Origin: Acinetobacter beijerinckii CIP 110307
GTDB lineage: Bacteria > Pseudomonadota > Gammaproteobacteria > Pseudomonadales > Moraxellaceae
Assembly: GCF_000369005.1 (NCBI RefSeq)
Contig: NZ_KB849764.1
Span: forward strand, 1-64,000
Length of the DNA: 64,000 nt
Direction of reading: 5' to 3'
Shown: positions 18,286-27,455 of the stretch, in pieces
How positions within the stretch are numbered: the first letter of the stretch is position 1
Layout: every line of letters begins with the position of its first letter
The notes under the pieces: generated by a model
Databases searched by the model: none
The model's input: the letters and a program-made list of their open reading frames with translations, nothing else
What the model was told of the DNA's origin: nothing
Position numbers and translations under genes: made by a program

Positions 18286-18377
18286 TTGACTCAATTGACA
18301 TCATCAAAAAGAAAGCAGTCATTTCTATTTCTAGTCTTTGTCTTTAACGTGGATAAAACTATTGGGAAATAGCTAAA

Positions 18378-19628
18378 ATGGACGATCAAATGCAAAACAA
18401 TAAACCCAAAACGGTTATCAAATCGTTACTCGCGACAAGCCTAATCACATCTTCTTTGTTATTTAGCAACCTAAGCTATGCTGCACCTGCAGAAAAACTT
18501 GATTTAACCCTTTCCGCACATTCACAGAATAAAATTAAAAAACTGCTTAATGATCCGAAGGTTTGGGATCAAATTCCAAAGCAAGTAACTTTATGTGTTT
18601 ATTCACCGAGTGGGGAACATGGTGAGGCATTTGAACAGGCAACCAGTTATTTAACAGAAATTCCACGAATTGTCCGTATTGCAAAGCAATATGGCGTGAA
18701 TATGAATGTGACACGCCCATCTAATCTTCAAATGAATTTAAGTTTCGATTATCCAAAACTAAAAAAATCCGCATCGACATTGGTTAGTCTTAAAGTCTAT
18801 ACCAATGAAAGTGTTTTAACTGAGGATTTTCGTAGTAAACGTTGCGATGGGGCAGGCATCAGTAATTTAAGAGCTAAACAGTTTAACAAGTTTGTTGGCA
18901 GTATAGATGCAATTGGCGCGGTGCAAACCTATAAACAATTAACTGCGGTAATTCAAACTTTAGCTAATCCAAAATTTGATGAAAAAATGATCAATAAGGA
19001 TTTTGAAGTTGTTGGAGTTGTGCCGTTAGGCGGTGCTTATATTATGGTTGGAGACCGTAATATCAATACATTAGCTAAGGCAGCGGGAAAGAAAATTGCG
19101 GTTTTGCAGTTTGATGAAACCCAAAAGAAACTGGTACAGAATGTAGGAGGGCAGCCTGTCGCAGTGGACTTATTAACCGTTGGACCAAAATTTAATAATA
19201 AAGAAGTTGATATTATGGCGGCGCCAGCAATCCTATTTGAACCAATGGAATTGCGTAGAGGTATGACCGACAAATCAGGTAAAGTGGTTGGTGGAATTAT
19301 TAAATTTCCTGTGATTCAAGTGACTGGAACATTGATCATGCATCGTAATAAATTCCCAGCTGGTATGGGTTCAATTGCGCGTGAGATTATTTCAAAACAA
19401 TTAACACCAGCTTTTGAATTTGTAGATAAGCTTGAAGGTCGAATTCCTGAGAAGTATTGGATGACATTAAATCAAAGTGATAAGCCTGGATACATTCGAT
19501 TAATGCGTGAAGCACGTATTCAAATGACCAAAGAAGGCTATTACGATCCAGATATGATGAAATTACTAAAACAAGTTCGCTGCGCACAAGATCCGAGTAA
19601 TTATGAATGTGCTCTAAAAGATGAATAA
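18378..19628 (+). CDS. AdeT-like periplasmic putative solute-binding protein
   Basis: A 416-residue exported protein. A signal peptide follows a charged leader (cleavage near LSYA-AP at about residue 36). The mature part resembles Acinetobacter proteins annotated as AdeT1/AdeT2 or putative solute-binding protein, with a layout like the receptors of TRAP transporters (a central VVPLGGAYIMVGDRNINTLA region). Two cysteines near the C-terminus (RCAQDPSNYECA) may form a disulfide. AdeT was reported in relation to aminoglycoside resistance, but the binding-protein fold makes a direct efflux role doubtful. No transporter membrane subunits are encoded beside it. ATG 18378 is used; ATG 18390 is also possible. 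It is flanked by terminators and appears monocistronic. The ligand is unknown. Confidence 0.72.
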   Translation: MDDQMQNNKPKTVIKSLLATSLITSSLLFSNLSYAAPAEKLDLTLSAHSQNKIKKLLNDPKVWDQIPKQVTLCVYSPSGEHGEAFEQATSYLTEIPRIVRIAKQYGVNMNVTRPSNLQMNLSFDYPKLKKSASTLVSLKVYTNESVLTEDFRSKRCDGAGISNLRAKQFNKFVGSIDAIGAVQTYKQLTAVIQTLANPKFDEKMINKDFEVVGVVPLGGAYIMVGDRNINTLAKAAGKKIAVLQFDETQKKLVQNVGGQPVAVDLLTVGPKFNNKEVDIMAAPAILFEPMELRRGMTDKSGKVVGGIIKFPVIQVTGTLIMHRNKFPAGMGSIAREIISKQLTPAFEFVDKLEGRIPEKYWMTLNQSDKPGYIRLMREARIQMTKEGYYDPDMMKLLKQVRCAQDPSNYECALKDE

Positions 19629-19663
19629 TTTTTTAATTACTGTTACAGCATAGAAAAAGTAAT

Positions 19664-19707
19664 GGAAATACTATGATTGATTAATAAGCTTAGTATTTCC
19701 AATTTTT
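19664..19707 (+). terminator. Terminator of the AdeT-like gene
   Basis: A 10-bp perfect stem (GGAAATACTA / TAGTATTTCC) with a 17-nt loop, followed by AATTTTT, 35 bp after the stop. Confidence 0.6.
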
Positions 19708-19800
19708 GATCAATTTAATGATAATTCATATCCAAAGAACTGATCATTGGGTGGATAGAAATGATTTATTTTATAGAAATTAAAAACTATGGGATAAATT

Positions 19801-20175
19801 ATGAATATAATTCACCAACTCAAAAATAAATTATTACAACAAAATATTAAGCTAAATAAGCCAGCAACATGGCAACAGATATTGGCTTTTGAATATAAAT
19901 ATCAAGTTAAATTATCACCCATTTTAAGCGCTTACTTTTTAGAATTTAATGGTATCGCTGATGGAGATATGGATGATAACTATTTTACATTTGTTTCTTT
20001 GGCCGAATTTCAGTCTATTGAAACTATTTTAAGCTGTGGTGATAAAGATAAGTTTTTATATCCGAATTGTTTTGTAATTTCAGATTATCTAGTGTGGTGC
20101 TGGGGATATGCAGTACAACTCGATCAAATAGGTTCGGATGGTGTTGTGTATCAAGTGGCTAGATCAAAAAAATAA
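19801..20175 (+). CDS. SMI1/KNR4 (SUKH) family protein, 3' end frameshifted
   Basis: A 124-residue protein with a SUKH-like pattern: an N-terminal TWQQILAFEYKYQVKLSPILSAYFLEFNG helix-turn region, a middle LAEFQSIET segment and a late VISDYLVWCWGYAVQL block. Such proteins are often immunity proteins of contact-dependent toxins, and others are housekeeping or decayed. It stops within a run of seven A residues (20166-20172). Removing one A lets the frame continue as NKIADSFAAFLNQYLIDSEELL to TAG at 20237-20239, which is how SUKH proteins normally end. The gene is therefore frameshifted, mis-sequenced, or read by slippage. No toxin gene is adjacent. The start is weakly supported because there is no strong ribosome binding site. 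Confidence 0.65.
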   Translation: MNIIHQLKNKLLQQNIKLNKPATWQQILAFEYKYQVKLSPILSAYFLEFNGIADGDMDDNYFTFVSLAEFQSIETILSCGDKDKFLYPNCFVISDYLVWCWGYAVQLDQIGSDGVVYQVARSKK

Positions 20176-20288
20176 AATTGCAGATTCGTTCGCAGCATTT
20201 TTAAATCAATATTTAATTGATAGTGAAGAATTATTATAGAATTACAGAAAATATTAGTGCGGTGGAATGCGCGAAGAGGGTATAGAAA

Positions 20289-20474
20289 ATAGATACTCCA
20301 GAGATGCCGCTGCATGTCGTTACCCTTGAACCCTAAAGTTCAAGGTGGAGGTGACGCATACTTGCTGGGTTTCCTACACGGGGTAGGCATACGCTCTAAA
20401 TACACAGAACACCATCCTAATGTGATGATATCGGCTCAGGGGAATCAGACCCGCTGGCGAACATCCTAGAGATA
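20289..20474 (-). ncRNA. ssrS: 6S RNA
   Basis: Read on the minus strand, the segment matches the enterobacterial 6S RNA pattern: a 5' arm with GATGTTCGCCAGCGGGTC, then CCCCTGAGCCGAT, a central variable part, and a 3' arm CACCTTGAACTTTAGGGTTC followed by AAGGG...GCAGCGGCATCTCTGGAG. The two arms pair to close the long bulged hairpin. 6S RNA binds sigma-70 RNA polymerase in stationary phase by mimicking an open promoter. It follows zapA on the same strand, the conserved gammaproteobacterial order. The ends are estimated by comparison with E. coli, to within a few bases. Confidence 0.9.
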
Positions 20475-20554
20475 GCTTTAGTATAACTAATCTTTAGATG
20501 ATCGCAATGCTTACATGTAAAGATACTTATTAATTGATGGGGCTTTGTGCAATT

Positions 20555-20842
20555 TTACTCAACAGTTTGTTCAACATCTTCCAAAATGGTTTGCAACAAG
20601 TGTTCGCAATGTGCATATTCTTGCAAAGATTTATTTAAACTAAATACTTCTTGAGCCATTTGGAGTGCAACCATAATCACCAATTTGTTGTGTTCAACTC
20701 GCGGTGCATTACGACGCATATCATGAAATTTTTGATTTAATAACTCGGCTGCACGCTCTAATTCTTCACGCTTATCATTGGTCGTATTTAGGCGGAATGT
20801 CTGCTCGATTAAGCGAAGCTCTACAACAATTGGTTCACTCAT
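20555..20842 (-). CDS. zapA: Cell division protein ZapA
   Basis: A 95-residue protein with the ZapA pattern: an N-terminal beta-alpha part (VVELRLIEQTFRLNTTNDKREELERAAELLNQK) and a C-terminal coiled coil (MVALQMAQEVFSLNKSLQEY). ZapA binds FtsZ and cross-links filaments at the division ring. A strong ribosome binding site (AGAGGAG) lies inside the end of the upstream coiled-coil gene, whose stop is two bases before this start, so the two are cotranscribed. 6S RNA follows downstream, as in other gammaproteobacteria. Confidence 0.92.
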   Translation of the reverse strand: MSEPIVVELRLIEQTFRLNTTNDKREELERAAELLNQKFHDMRRNAPRVEHNKLVIMVALQMAQEVFSLNKSLQEYAHCEHLLQTILEDVEQTVE

Positions 20843-20844
20843 GA

Positions 20845-21399
20845 TTAGTTCTCCTCTTGAGTTTCAGCATTCGGATGCGCGAGTTGCTGAATTTCTTGTG
20901 CATGTTGATCTTGCGCAGTACCTAAAATTGCAAGGCGTTGAATAATTGCTTCAACCTTAGATTTTGCCAATTCATTTTTTTGCACTAAGCGATCACGATC
21001 TTGCTGTAAATCTTGAATTTCTTGCTGACTGTGTCTTTGTTGCGCTTGTAATTTCTCTTTATTGACGCGTAGATCATTGCGTTCAGCCAAAATCTCTTGA
21101 AAGCGATTTTTCAGATCAGTGGTACTTTTTTCCAAACGGCTATAACGTTCAGCTAAAGTTGTTGCATCATTATTCAATTGTTTAAATTGATCTTGTAACT
21201 GAGTAAGTTGTTCAGTTAAGTTATCAACTTCTTCCTGCTTTTGCGTGATGATGCTATTTTTCTGCACAACTTGTGCATGATGATCAGTTTCAGCTAATTG
21301 TTTAGTTTCAGTGAGCGAAGTGTTCTCTCGCTCTAAATGATGTAAGCGTGTTTTTAAAACACCAATATGCGCTTGTAGACGCTGTAATTGTTCTAACAT
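20845..21399 (-). CDS. Coiled-coil protein upstream of zapA
   Basis: A 184-residue, almost wholly coiled-coil protein rich in Q, L, E and K (LEQLQRLQAHIGVLKTRLHHLERE, then long heptad stretches to about residue 150), with a short disordered acidic tail. No enzymatic motif is visible. Other gammaproteobacteria have a short coiled-coil protein, annotated as ZapB-like, before zapA; this one is longer. Position and operon structure suggest a cell-division role, as inference only. ATG 21399 was chosen; an in-frame TTG at 21423 would add eight residues. It is divergent from the ygfB-like gene, with about 66 bp between the starts. Confidence 0.7.
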   Translation of the reverse strand: MLEQLQRLQAHIGVLKTRLHHLERENTSLTETKQLAETDHHAQVVQKNSIITQKQEEVDNLTEQLTQLQDQFKQLNNDATTLAERYSRLEKSTTDLKNRFQEILAERNDLRVNKEKLQAQQRHSQQEIQDLQQDRDRLVQKNELAKSKVEAIIQRLAILGTAQDQHAQEIQQLAHPNAETQEEN

Positions 21400-21465
21400 A
21401 ACGAAGGTCGCACAGAGTTGCAATCAAAGGTAATATATACAGCAGTATAGAGATTGGATAAACGA

Positions 21466-22098
21466 ATGCAAGACGATATTTCAGGTTGGAACGAATGGAA
21501 CACTCATTTTGATGGGATTGAAGAAATTTCAAGTCCAAGTGAGTTACATGGGTTGCTCACAGGTATAGTTTGTGTGACACAAGCGCCAACCTCAGATGAA
21601 TGGTCACAAATATTAAACACCTTGAATGTGCCTGCTTTACAACCAGAAGCATTAGAAGCTTTAACTGAAGAAGCAGAAGATGTGGCGAATGCTTTGTCAG
21701 ATGACGAATTAGATTATTTACCGATGTTACCTGATGACAGTCATTTGCTTGTAGAGCGTGTTCAAGCATTGGCAGATTGGTGTGCAGGTGTAGTCCTTGG
21801 TTTTGGTTTAGCATCGGGTCATATTCGTGGCGAAGAACAAGAGTTGATTCAACATTTACAAGATGTTGCAGCTGTCGAGTTTGAAGACTCAGATGACGAT
21901 GAGGAAGGCGAAGAAAGTTATCAAGAGTTATATGAGTTTGTACGTTTGATTCCAGTGAGTTTGTCGATTGGTCGCACTAAAATTCCTGTAGCTGAAAGTT
22001 CATTATTAAAAAACTTTCATGCTAAAAGCAGAAATCAAGAAGTAGCCGTCGATCCACAAACTGTGGTTGAAATGTTTACTCCACATCGTCCGAGTTGA
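21466..22098 (+). CDS. UPF0149 (YgfB/YecA-like) protein
   Basis: A 210-residue acidic protein with the UPF0149 signature: SELHGLLTGIVC near residues 25-36, a central LADWCAGVVLGFGLA segment at about 103-117, and an EESYQELYEFVRLIPVSL stretch. YgfB-family proteins are small helical proteins; in Pseudomonas aeruginosa YgfB is linked to control of peptidoglycan-stress and beta-lactamase genes. The gene precedes pepP by 64 bp, a conserved arrangement (ygfB-pepP-ubiH). ATG 21466 is used; an in-frame TTG at 21454 is less likely. A small hairpin in the gap to pepP may weaken read-through. Confidence 0.85.
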   Translation: MQDDISGWNEWNTHFDGIEEISSPSELHGLLTGIVCVTQAPTSDEWSQILNTLNVPALQPEALEALTEEAEDVANALSDDELDYLPMLPDDSHLLVERVQALADWCAGVVLGFGLASGHIRGEEQELIQHLQDVAAVEFEDSDDDEEGEESYQELYEFVRLIPVSLSIGRTKIPVAESSLLKNFHAKSRNQEVAVDPQTVVEMFTPHRPS

Positions 22099-22122
22099 TA
22101 AGGTAATTAAATCTCCCTAAAT

Positions 22123-22141
22123 CCCTCTTTGTAAAAGAGGG
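22123..22141 (+). other. Small intergenic hairpin between ygfB-like gene and pepP
   Basis: An 8-bp stem (CCCTCTTT / AAAGAGGG) with a GTA loop ends 21 bp before the pepP start. It is not followed by a T tract, so it is more likely a messenger processing or stability element than a full terminator. Confidence 0.4.
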
Positions 22142-22162
22142 ACTTTCTAGTTGTAGGATAGT

Positions 22163-23482
22163 ATGAAATTAAGTCAAGCCGATTTTAAAAAACGCCGTGA
22201 TCTTCTTGCTGAGAAAATAGGTAGTAACAGCATTGCAATTATTGCAACACGAGCAGAAATGTATCGTAATCGTGATGCTGATTATAAATATCGTGCAGAC
22301 AGTAGTTTTTATTACCTCACTGGATTTGCCGAGCCTGAAGCGGTTGCCGTTATCGAAACCTTTGCAGAAGGCGAAGACTATAGTTACAGTTTATTCTGTC
22401 GTGAACGCGATCGAGAAATGGAAATTTGGCATGGTTACCGTGCAGGCGTTGATGGCGCAATTGAAGTTTTTGATGCTGATGAAGCTTACGCAATTGATTT
22501 ATTAGATGAAGAAATCATCGAAAAACTGATCAATAAACAACGTCTTTATTACCGTATTGGTCAACAAGCAGAGTTCGATGCACGTGTCAGTGAGTGGATT
22601 AAAACAGCAGATGCAGAACAGCGTCGTGGTAATGCAGCACCAGCTGAATTGATTCAACTTGATCGTATTGTTGATGAAATGCGTGTGAAAAAATCGGCAC
22701 AAGAAATCGAGTTGATGCAGATCGCATCGAATATCAGTGCTGAAGCGCATACTCGTGCCATGCAAACGGTTAAACCTGAGATGATGGAGTACGCCCTTGA
22801 AGCGGAACTCAAATATATCTTTGGTAAAAACGGCTGCGTACCGTCGTATAACAGTATTGTCGGTGGCGGTGAAAATGCCTGTATTTTGCATTATGTTGAA
22901 AATAACAAACCATTAAAAGATGGTGATTTAGTCCTGATTGATGCAGCGTGTGAATATGAATTCTATGCGTCAGATATTACTCGTACATTCCCTGTCAACG
23001 GTAAGTTTAGCCCTGAACAAAAGGCTTTATATAACGTTGTTCTTGAAGCACAGCTTGCTGCGATTGATGCAACACGTATTGGTAATCACTATAAATATCC
23101 ACATGAAGTGGCTGTAAAGATTTTAACCCAAGGTTTGGTTGATCTTGGCTTACTTAACGGTAATGTAGAGGAGTTGGTTGAAAGCGAAGCATTCCGTCAA
23201 TTCTTCATGCATGGTACAGGGCATTGGCTTGGTATGGATGTACATGATGTGGGTGCGTATAAGACAGGTGAACACTGGCGTGCTTATGAAGCAGGTATGG
23301 TAGTTACTGTTGAACCAGGTTTATATGTTGCGCCTGATGATGAAACGGTTGATGCGAAATGGCGTGGTATCGGGATTCGTATCGAAGATGATATTGTGGT
23401 AACTGAAAATGGTCCATTGGTTTTGACCAAAAATGTGGTGAAAACAGTTGAAGAAATTGAAAGTTTGATGGCGAGTCGTTAA
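22163..23482 (+). CDS. pepP: Xaa-Pro aminopeptidase PepP
   Basis: A 439-residue cytoplasmic metallopeptidase that removes N-terminal residues preceding proline. It has the aminopeptidase P N-terminal domain (residues 1-130, DSSFYYLTGFAEPEAVAV) and the pita-bread catalytic domain. Metal ligands are seen in LIDAACEYEFYASDITR (two aspartates), FMHGTGHWLG (histidine), VTVEPGLY (glutamate) and GIGIRIEDD (glutamate). The length equals that of the E. coli enzyme. It follows the ygfB-like gene as usual. The ubiH gene that commonly comes next is not intact here; only a 5' relic lies about 1 kb downstream, after a low-GC insert. Confidence 0.95.
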   Translation: MKLSQADFKKRRDLLAEKIGSNSIAIIATRAEMYRNRDADYKYRADSSFYYLTGFAEPEAVAVIETFAEGEDYSYSLFCRERDREMEIWHGYRAGVDGAIEVFDADEAYAIDLLDEEIIEKLINKQRLYYRIGQQAEFDARVSEWIKTADAEQRRGNAAPAELIQLDRIVDEMRVKKSAQEIELMQIASNISAEAHTRAMQTVKPEMMEYALEAELKYIFGKNGCVPSYNSIVGGGENACILHYVENNKPLKDGDLVLIDAACEYEFYASDITRTFPVNGKFSPEQKALYNVVLEAQLAAIDATRIGNHYKYPHEVAVKILTQGLVDLGLLNGNVEELVESEAFRQFFMHGTGHWLGMDVHDVGAYKTGEHWRAYEAGMVVTVEPGLYVAPDDETVDAKWRGIGIRIEDDIVVTENGPLVLTKNVVKTVEEIESLMASR

Positions 23483-23555
23483 TCAGTAGAATGATTGCTT
23501 CTTACTTAGTATTTATTTTATGATTTGATGGCTGAGTAATATTGTAACAAAAGAA

Positions 23556-23596
23556 CTCATATAGACTTAGCCTGTACTTGATTAAGTCTATATGAG
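23556..23596. repeat. 14-bp perfect inverted repeat downstream of pepP
   Basis: Arms CTCATATAGACTTA (23556-23569) and TAAGTCTATATGAG (23583-23596) are perfect inverted copies separated by 13 bp. There is no following T run on either strand. It sits at the boundary between the conserved ygfB-pepP genes and the low-GC insert. It could be a terminator shared with the convergent lipoprotein gene, or a scar of the insertion. Confidence 0.6.
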
Positions 23597-23624
23597 GGAA
23601 GTATCGTGGAATAATTATTTATTT

Positions 23625-24161
23625 TTAATGTCTTTGATTTAATTTTTTAATGGTTTCACATGGCCGTACGATAAAATCTGTCATGCCTTTATTTTGTATA
23701 ATTTCATCTTGTGTAAAGGGGTATATTTGAACATTAAATTTAATATCCTCAGGGCCCTTACTTATTCTTTCAAGCGGACATAAAATATATATTTTTCCTG
23801 CATCTGCTTTAAAAGGCGGAATCGGAGTATAGACATTCCAGGCTTCAAACCCTCTATATGTATCTAAAAAATGACCTACAATTAATGAGTGTACCTTTAT
23901 ATTTAATTCTTCAGGATTCACACTTACTAACTGAGTACTTCCAAATAAAGATTTATTTTCGGACATCTTTTGATCATTAACTTCATATATTGTGGAACTG
24001 CCGGCCTTAAAATACTGACCAGCACCTAACCAGTCGATATAAACCATAGCTAATTCACTTTTTGGTTTAATTTCCCCACTATACATTTTTGTAGGTTTTA
24101 AATGAGACGAACTACAGCCTACAATTGAAATTGATAGGATTAAAAAAAATAAAAATCGCAT
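23625..24161 (-). CDS. Hypothetical lipoprotein
   Basis: A 178-residue protein with a lipoprotein signal peptide (MRFLFFLILSISIVGCSSS; lipobox IVGC, acylated Cys16) and no further membrane segment. The mature part is a soluble domain I do not recognise (containing LAMVYIDWLGAGQYFKAG and IYILCPLERISKG). The sequence is AT-rich compared with its neighbours. A good ribosome binding site (AGGGGAA) precedes ATG 24161 and lies inside a 52-codon upstream frame that ends one base before this start. Together they form a small cassette inserted between pepP and the ubiH relic. Its role is unknown. Confidence 0.75.
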   Translation of the reverse strand: MRFLFFLILSISIVGCSSSHLKPTKMYSGEIKPKSELAMVYIDWLGAGQYFKAGSSTIYEVNDQKMSENKSLFGSTQLVSVNPEELNIKVHSLIVGHFLDTYRGFEAWNVYTPIPPFKADAGKIYILCPLERISKGPEDIKFNVQIYPFTQDEIIQNKGMTDFIVRPCETIKKLNQRH

Positions 24162-24162
24162 G

Positions 24163-24321
24163 TTATTCCCCTTTGTGAAAGTAAATTATATTCTTTTTTT
24201 GTTTGATTTTTAAAAATCTATCTATAGTCATTAGAAAAATAAGAAACATACATAGATTAGCTATAACGATAGTAATAATCGCTAAATACCCAACATAAGT
24301 GGATATTGAAGAGCTTCTCAT
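24163..24321 (-). CDS. Putative 52-residue single-pass membrane peptide upstream of the lipoprotein gene
   Basis: On the minus strand an ATG at 24321 opens 52 codons ending in TAA at 24163-24165, one base before the lipoprotein ATG. The product has a short polar N-terminus (MRSSSISTYV), one strongly hydrophobic helix (about residues 10-33, LAIITIVIANLCMFLIFLM), and a basic tail (DRFLKIKQKKN). This tidy helix-plus-positive-tail design and the tight junction argue for a real gene, though no strong ribosome binding site precedes it. It could be a small membrane anchor or toxin-like peptide, or simply an open leader. Confidence 0.45.
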   Translation of the reverse strand: MRSSSISTYVGYLAIITIVIANLCMFLIFLMTIDRFLKIKQKKNIIYFHKGE

Positions 24322-24424
24322 TGAAGTGATTTTATATTCTAATTTTTATAATAAAATTTATTTTTATGTAAAAAGCAGAAAGTTTTGATTTATGAGAAAA
24401 ATCACTGAATGTTATGTGTGGTTG

Positions 24425-24650
24425 AATATTTTTCTAAGAACTTTTAAAAACATAGACCAAACAAAGTACAAATTCCCTTCCTGATTTGAGTTAGAGCAAG
24501 ATAGTCCCGAAACATCAAGTCATTAAAAACTGCTAAGAAATCATATTATGCAGCGACAAGTCATCATTGTCGGTGGCGGTATGGTTGGGCTCAGCCTTGC
24601 TTAAATGTTTGTAAAATTTAATATCTTTGTAAAGCTATGAAAAATCCGAA
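24425..24650 (+). pseudogene. ubiH: Relic of the ubiH leader and first codons
   Basis: The segment is homologous to 46561-46815, which covers the leader and 5' end of intact ubiH. It holds an ATG at 24548 followed by codons for MQRQVIIVGGGMVGLSLA, then a stop created by a one-base loss. Intact UbiH starts MQQQVIIVGGGMVGLSLALM. The first 54 coding bases after the ATG-CAG differ at only about three positions, and the 100-bp leader is also clearly alignable. After the stop, similarity continues with changes (AAAATTTAATATC, then GTAAAG) to about 24647 and fades. No later ubiH sequence is present. The remaining 24651-24842 is AT-rich and holds only the probable obgE promoter region. Confidence 0.85.
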
Positions 24651-24812
24651 AATAGACAATCAACAAAACATAGATTATTAAATTTTTACAACCAAATCAT
24701 TCAGTTTTATAAAAAAAATTCAACCTAAGCTTTTACTTAGTATCAAATATTTAAAAAAAGGGATTCACTGCACAATTCCATTCGAGAAATTTATTAAAAT
24801 GTGGCAAAATAG

Positions 24813-26060
<1,248 letters not shown>

Positions 26061-26075
26061 TAAATCGAGGGAAAA

Positions 26076-27209
26076 ATGATAGAAGTGGTCGATGGGCAAC
26101 GTCAGCTCAATGCGTGTAAACGAATCGTTGTTAAAATCGGATCATCTTTACTGACTGCAAATGGTCAAGGTTTAGATTTGCAAGCAATTTCGCATTGGGC
26201 GAAACAAATTGCAGATCTACACAATGCTGGGCACGAAATTATACTTGTGTCATCAGGTGCAGTTGCAGAAGGGATGGTGCGCATGAAACTTGCGAGTCGA
26301 CCCACTGATTTACCCAGTTTGCAAGCTTGTGCAGCCATAGGTCAAATGGGTTTAATTCATACTTGGTCTAGTGTATTGGATCAGCATGGAATTCAAACCG
26401 CGCAAGTTTTACTTACACATGACGATCTTGCCGATCGTCGTCGTTATCTCAATTCTTGTGATGCATTGCAAAACTTGATTGATTGGCGAGTGATTCCCGT
26501 GATCAATGAAAATGATACAGTCTCCACAGATGAAATTCGTTTTGGTGATAACGATACTTTAGCTGCCATGGTTGCAGGACAAGTTCATGCAGAATTGTTG
26601 ATTATTTTAACTGATCAGCAAGGCATGTTTGATTCAGATCCACGAAGTAATCCAAATGCTAAGCTATTTTCTTCGGTACGTGCTTTAGATGACACCTTAT
26701 TTGAAATGGCAGGCGGCGGCGGCGTTCTGGGTCGTGGCGGAATGGTCACTAAAGTTCGAGCGGCAAGACTTGCAGCAAAATCTGGATGCCCAACACTGAT
26801 TGCTAGTGGTGAGAGTGATCATGTACTTGCGCGCTTGATGGCTGGAGAGATGCTAGGAACATTATTCACTACTGATAATGATCGAGTTACAGCACATCAA
26901 CAATGGTTAGCAGCACATTTGCAAACGGCTGGTCGTTTAGTGATAGATGATGGTGCGGTTGAAGCAATTAAACTCCAACATCGCAGTTTATTACCTGTTG
27001 GGGTCAAGGCTATCCAAGGGCATTTCGCTCGCGGGGATGTGGTTGAGTGTATTGATCAACGTGGTAGTCGAATTGCAGTTGGCCGAGTGAATTTTAGTTC
27101 ATCTTCTGCAGAAATGGTTAAAGGCTTATCTTCTGAAAAAGTATACCAAGTATTAGGCGAAGCACGTTCTTTAGAAATGATTCACCGTGATCATATGGCA
27201 ATTTATTGA
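26076..27209 (+). CDS. proB: Glutamate 5-kinase
   Basis: A 377-residue enzyme for the first step of proline synthesis, phosphorylating glutamate to glutamyl 5-phosphate. The amino-acid kinase domain has VVKIGSSLL (17-25 region), [38 protein letters not shown] and [20 protein letters not shown]-terminal PUA domain (about 280-370, [12 protein letters not shown]) is present. The length fits the long PUA-containing class. It follows obgE closely, an arrangement seen in Acinetobacter relatives, and is followed by a terminator. Confidence 0.96.
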   Translation: MIEVVDGQRQLNACKRIVVKIGSSLLTANGQGLDLQAISHWAKQIADLHNAGHEIILVSSGAVAEGMVRMKLASRPTDLPSLQACAAIGQMGLIHTWSSVLDQHGIQTAQVLLTHDDLADRRRYLNSCDALQNLIDWRVIPVINENDTVSTDEIRFGDNDTLAAMVAGQVHAELLIILTDQQGMFDSDPRSNPNAKLFSSVRALDDTLFEMAGGGGVLGRGGMVTKVRAARLAAKSGCPTLIASGESDHVLARLMAGEMLGTLFTTDNDRVTAHQQWLAAHLQTAGRLVIDDGAVEAIKLQHRSLLPVGVKAIQGHFARGDVVECIDQRGSRIAVGRVNFSSSSAEMVKGLSSEKVYQVLGEARSLEMIHRDHMAIY

Positions 27210-27226
27210 TTTATATTTAAGATTGA

Positions 27227-27251
27227 AAACTCGCTTAATGCGGGTTTTTTT
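27227..27251 (+). terminator. Terminator of obgE-proB
   Basis: An 8-bp stem with one G-T pair (AAACTCGC / GCGGGTTT), a TTAAT loop and a T run, 18 bp after the proB stop. Confidence 0.8.
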
Positions 27252-27317
27252 ATATCTAATGATTAATTTTCAAAACTGCAGCAAATATTATTTTAATTAT
27301 ACTTTTTGAAACCTAAT

Positions 27318-27354
27318 AAAAAAGCCACTGTTCAGATTTAGACAGTGGCTTTTT
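27318..27354 (-). terminator. Terminator downstream of tRNA-Glu
   Basis: A 13-bp stem (AAAAGCCACTGT / ACAGTGGCTTTT with flanking A and T) and a 10-nt loop lie 7 bp beyond the 3' end of tRNA-Glu on the minus strand, with a T run in that direction. It could also work on the plus strand. Confidence 0.8.
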
Positions 27355-27360
27355 AGAATT

Positions 27361-27436
27361 TGGCGTCCCTACGGGGATTCGAACCCCGGTTACCGCCGTG
27401 AAAGGGCGATGTCCTAGGCCTCTAGACGATAGGGAC
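27361..27436 (-). tRNA. tRNA-Glu (anticodon TTC)
   Basis: On the minus strand the 76-nt gene starts GTCCCTATCGTCTAGAGG and ends with an encoded CCA. The acceptor arms GTCCCTA / TAGGGAC pair, the anticodon loop is CTTTCAC with TTC, and the T arm is CCGGGGTTCGAATCCCCG. It lies between proB and rnt, all in their own orientation. Confidence 0.97.
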
Positions 27437-27455
27437 TTCTTGAGGTGGGTGTATA

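Noticed and set aside
20255..20480. 6S RNA region as a plus-strand riboswitch upstream of another gene
   Set aside because: The conserved 6S motifs read correctly only on the minus strand, and no plus-strand gene follows; the next genes are on the minus strand.
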